Assembly (NCBI GenBank): GCA_038210495.1
Contig: JBBQWR010000014.1
Location: 51,030 to 115,029 of the forward strand
Direction of reading: 5' to 3'
Length of the DNA: 64,000 nucleotides
Origin: JBBQWR01 sp038210495
GTDB taxonomy: Bacteria; Planctomycetota; Planctomycetia; Pirellulales; DATAWG01
A program made the translations under genes and the position numbers. A model generated the notes under the pieces. The model was given only the letters and a program-made list of their open reading frames with translations. It was not told the origin of the DNA and ran no database searches. This document shows positions 61,591 to 64,000 of this stretch, piece by piece (the stretch's first letter is position 1; each line of letters opens with the position of its first letter).

Positions 61591-62352
61591 ATGGACGACT
61601 CCTACAATCCCTATGCGAGCCCGCTAACAACGTTCGAGCCCCCCTCTACGCGGCCAGTCACTTCGCAAGGGCCGCCGTTTGAGTCGGCGCACGGTCGAGG
61701 AATGGTCGCCGTGAGCCTCTTGGGCGTCATGATCCTGATTACGCTCGGGGGTATCGCCACCTGAGTGTCGCAAAATAGTTTGCTCGAACAAATCAAGGAC
61801 GGCCATCAGTTTCCGCCGAGCGTCTACGAGGATAACGACCGGATCTATCTGGCCATGATCGGTTTGCAAGTGGTTGTCTTCGTCGCCACGGCCATCGCGT
61901 TTTCGTTTTGGATTTATCGCTCGCACCGAAATCTGAAATCGCTCGGCGCCTTGGCTCTGGAATACACGCCGGGTTGGGCTGTCGGCTGGTATTTCGTGCC
62001 AATCGCAAGTTGGGTCGTGCCCTACTTGGTGATGCAGGAAATTTGGAAAAACAGCGATCCCGATCGGATCGGCAAATTCTCCAAGGCAACATCACTGATC
62101 GTGGTTGTGTGGTGGATTCTCTTTGTGATCAGAGTCATTCTCGGGTCGGGTTTGAACGTCGCTTTTCCCTCGAGTGACCATCCGTCGATCGAGACGCTCA
62201 TCACCGCCACCTCTTTCCAAATGGCGTGGTACGCGATCGGCGCCGCAGCGGCGGCCGCGGCGATTGTCGTAATTCTAAAAATCGACGCCAATCAACAGGA
62301 GAGGTACAACCGGCTCCACGCCGATCCGGCAACGCAATTTCTTATTCCCTAG
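61591..62352 (+). pseudogene. DUF4328 membrane protein interrupted by an in-frame TGA
   Basis: The ATG at 61591 opens a planctomycete-type N-terminus (MDDSYNPYASP), a Pro/Thr linker and a first transmembrane helix (MVAVSLLGVMILITLGGIAT), then TGA at 61762-61764. The same frame continues at once with GTG and VSQNSLLEQIKDGHQFPP, followed by the DUF4328 core: VVFVATAIAFSFWIYRSHRN, then YTPGWAVGWYFVPIASWVVP and VMQEIWKNSDP, and two more helices. Without the stop it would be one normal 250-residue DUF4328 protein. A point mutation (from CGA or TGG), a sequencing error, or stop-codon readthrough would explain it; the downstream part could also restart at the adjacent GTG. Function of DUF4328 proteins is unknown. 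Confidence 0.78.
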
Positions 62353-62370
62353 AAGTATCGGCGAGGCGAC

Positions 62371-63189
62371 TTATCGCGCCGCGGCCACGGCCGCCGTTAG
62401 CACTTCGTCGGCCAATTGGCGATAGTCTTCCGCGCCGTTCGAATCGCCCGCGTATTGGAAGATCGATTGACCGAAGCTCGGCGCTTCGGCGAGCCGGATA
62501 TTGCGGCGGATTCGCGTAGAAAATGTGCGGGCGTCGGACCAAGGGCTGGGCTTGTCGCGCTGCGCCTTAAAAAATTCTTCGACATCGTGGCCAACTTCGG
62601 CGGCCAGTCGCGTGCCCGATTCGTAGAGACAAAAGACGATGCCCGTCAGGCGTAGGCGGTCGTTCAATCGCTTCGCCACCAGTTCGATCGTCTGCAAGAG
62701 CTTGCTCAAACCATGCAGCGCGAGGAAATGAGGCTGCAGCGGCAACAGCACTTCCTCGACCGCCGACAGGGCGTTCAATGTCAGAATGCCAAGCGAGGGC
62801 GGGCAGTCGATCAGTAGATAATCGTACGGTTCCGATTGCGGATCGGCCGCGTCGTCCACGAGCTTGTCGCGCAAAATCACCTCGCGGCCGACGACACCGA
62901 CCAATTCCACTTCGGCAGCCGCCAGGTCGATATGCGACCCGATGACCCAGAGATTCTCGCTGACTTGCTGGCGGGCCTCGGCCAGAGGCGTGTCGCTGGT
63001 CAACACGTCGTAAATCGACCGCTGCCGCTCGCCTGGCATCACGCCCAGATGCAGCGTGGCATGGGCCTGCGGATCGAGATCGATCAAGCAGACTCGCTGG
63101 CCGGCCGCGGCGAGCGCCGCGCTTAGGTTCACGGCGGTGGTCGTTTTCCCAACGCCCCCTTTTTGATTCAAAACCGCGATCGACCGCAT
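62371..63189 (-). CDS. ParA/Soj-family ATPase
   Basis: A 272-residue deviant Walker-A ATPase that partitions chromosomes, plasmids or protein cargo. The deviant Walker A is NQKGGVGKTTTAVN (K10 signature lysine, K15), switch motifs CLIDLDPQAHATLHLG and YDYLLIDCPPSLGILTLNAL are complete, and the C-terminal region (TRIRRNIRLAEAPSFGQSIFQY) is the ParA pattern. A perfect AGGAGG site precedes the ATG. No parB or parS-like sequence is seen beside it, so the cargo is unknown; it could be an orphan MinD/ParA-like positioning protein. It converges on the DUF4328 gene, with only 18 bases between. Confidence 0.93.
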   Translation of the reverse strand: MRSIAVLNQKGGVGKTTTAVNLSAALAAAGQRVCLIDLDPQAHATLHLGVMPGERQRSIYDVLTSDTPLAEARQQVSENLWVIGSHIDLAAAEVELVGVVGREVILRDKLVDDAADPQSEPYDYLLIDCPPSLGILTLNALSAVEEVLLPLQPHFLALHGLSKLLQTIELVAKRLNDRLRLTGIVFCLYESGTRLAAEVGHDVEEFFKAQRDKPSPWSDARTFSTRIRRNIRLAEAPSFGQSIFQYAGDSNGAEDYRQLADEVLTAAVAAAR

Positions 63190-63197
63190 GGCAATAT

Positions 63198-63203
63198 CCT
63201 CCT
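63198..63203 (-). promoter_or_regulatory. Ribosome binding site of the ParA gene
   Basis: AGGAGG on the minus strand, eight bases before the ATG at 63189. Confidence 0.75.
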
Positions 63204-63370
63204 CGCCAGTCGCCGCGCCGCCGATCCTTGGCGGTCACGTTGCGCCGGCAATTTGTGGCGGAATTATAGCCATGTCGATGGAAAACGACCTAGACCGATA
63301 GGACTGGCCCTTTCTCCCATTTGCCCCCATCCACTAAGCTGACTGGACCGACGATCATCGATACGGCGCC

Positions 63371-63390
63371 GCAGGATGCCACAACTATGT
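63371..63390 (+). repeat. Diverged copy of GCAGGATGCCGCGGCTATGT
   Basis: GCAGGATGCC and CTATGT are kept; the middle reads ACAA instead of GCGG, three transitions. It lies 33 bases before the amidotransferase start. Confidence 0.5.
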
Positions 63391-63422
63391 AACTCCCGTC
63401 ACTCGTCACTCGTCACGCCCCC

Positions 63423-64000
63423 ATGCCTCCCGTCCTCGCCCTACGCCACGTTCCGCACGAAGGTCTCGGCGCGATCGCCGACGCCCTACGTCATGCCCAG
63501 CTTGAGTGCCAGCTTGTGGACTTGTTTGATAGCAGCCCGCGACCCACATTCTCCCCAGACCACCTCGCGGGATTGATCGTGATGGGCGGCCCCATGAACG
63601 TCGATCAGACGGATGAGTACCCATTTTTGGCTGAAGAGTTGGTTTGGATTCGTCAGGCGATCGATGCCGACTTGCCGGTGCTTGGCGTGTGCCTTGGATC
63701 GCAACTGCTAGCCAAGGCGCTAGGCTCGTCCGTTTATCCCAATCGAATCAAAGAAATCGGCTGGTATGACGTGCAACTTACGGCCGAAGCGGCGAGCGAC
63801 CCCTTGTTCGGACAATGCGGCCCGATCGAGACCGTATTTCAATGGCACGGCGACACATTCGACCTTCCAGTCGGCGCCGTGCAATTAGCTCGCGGAGAAG
63901 CCTGCGAGAATCAAGCCTTCCGCTACGGCGCGCGGGCTTATGGACTACAGTTTCATATCGAAGTCACGCCGGAAATCATCGGTCAGTGGCTCGGTGAACC
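63423..64000 (+). CDS. Class I glutamine amidotransferase, GMP-synthase-like (partial, cut by window end)
   Basis: The first 192 residues are present; the frame is open to the window edge. The GATase1 nucleophile is C90 in VLGVCLGSQLLAKALG, and the catalytic dyad is H178 and E180 in YGLQFHIEVTPE. The oxyanion strand is LIVMGGPMNVDQTDEYPFL. It matches the stand-alone GMP-synthase-like GATase1 group of unknown substrate. The ATG at 63423 is the first in frame that begins the fold. No ribosome site is obvious. The partner ammonia-using enzyme is not visible. Confidence 0.85.
   Translation, partial: MPPVLALRHVPHEGLGAIADALRHAQLECQLVDLFDSSPRPTFSPDHLAGLIVMGGPMNVDQTDEYPFLAEELVWIRQAIDADLPVLGVCLGSQLLAKALGSSVYPNRIKEIGWYDVQLTAEAASDPLFGQCGPIETVFQWHGDTFDLPVGAVQLARGEACENQAFRYGARAYGLQFHIEVTPEIIGQWLGE

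Overview
The window looks like chromosomal DNA of a planctomycete, most likely Pirellulales-like and of fairly high GC. The lineage call is inference. It rests on families concentrated in that phylum: DUF1501, DUF1549/DUF1553 proteins with planctomycete cytochrome-c motifs, c-type cytochrome/WD40 fusions, an NPCBM protein with a degenerate J-like N-terminus, an N-terminal NPYASP motif, and many short palindromic repeats between genes. No tRNA, rRNA, CRISPR array, prophage or transposase was found.

Layout. 0-5 kb: acpP-fabF (fatty-acid synthesis) on the minus strand, then three signalling proteins: a CsrA/receiver fusion, a single-domain receiver, and a degenerate receiver with an RsbU-N-like tail. 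5-15 kb: secreted or metabolic singletons (sialate O-acetylesterase, RluA-type pseudouridine synthase, Tat-exported Gfo/Idh oxidoreductase, lactonase, DUF1080 protein, NPCBM protein, S41 protease, a cysteine-rich small envelope protein). 16-33 kb: a type IV pilus/type II secretion locus with two GspE/PilB ATPases, PilT, GspF/PilC, four pseudopilins and a 1766-residue protein that starts like a GspK minor pseudopilin. No secretin, inner-membrane platform or prepilin peptidase is present, so these must be encoded elsewhere. 33-47 kb: a minus-strand cluster of five large exported proteins (DUF1549/1553 with Ig-like region, PPC-domain protein, cytochrome/WD40 protein, DUF1549/1553, DUF1501), a planctomycete module of unknown role. 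47-64 kb: purB, a frameshifted gene, a two-domain sulfurtransferase next to SufE, a zincin-like protein, a di-haem protein fused to a metal-site-less peptidase-like domain, larE between palindrome pairs, a very large exported glycosidase-like protein, a sulfatase-fold protein without catalytic residues, a DUF4328 membrane protein interrupted by TGA, a ParA ATPase, and a class I glutamine amidotransferase cut by the window end.

The most unusual items are the CsrA-receiver fusion with an H-box-like linker, the giant GspK-like pseudopilin with a low-GC core, the long Ala/Lys coiled coils inserted in two neighbouring exported proteins, two apparent pseudoenzymes (sulfatase fold; peptidase-like domain on a cytochrome), and several families of dispersed palindromes that abut genes and in three cases supply the stop codon. 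Start codons were often moved from the longest reading frame to one with a visible ribosome binding site; this is stated in the entries.
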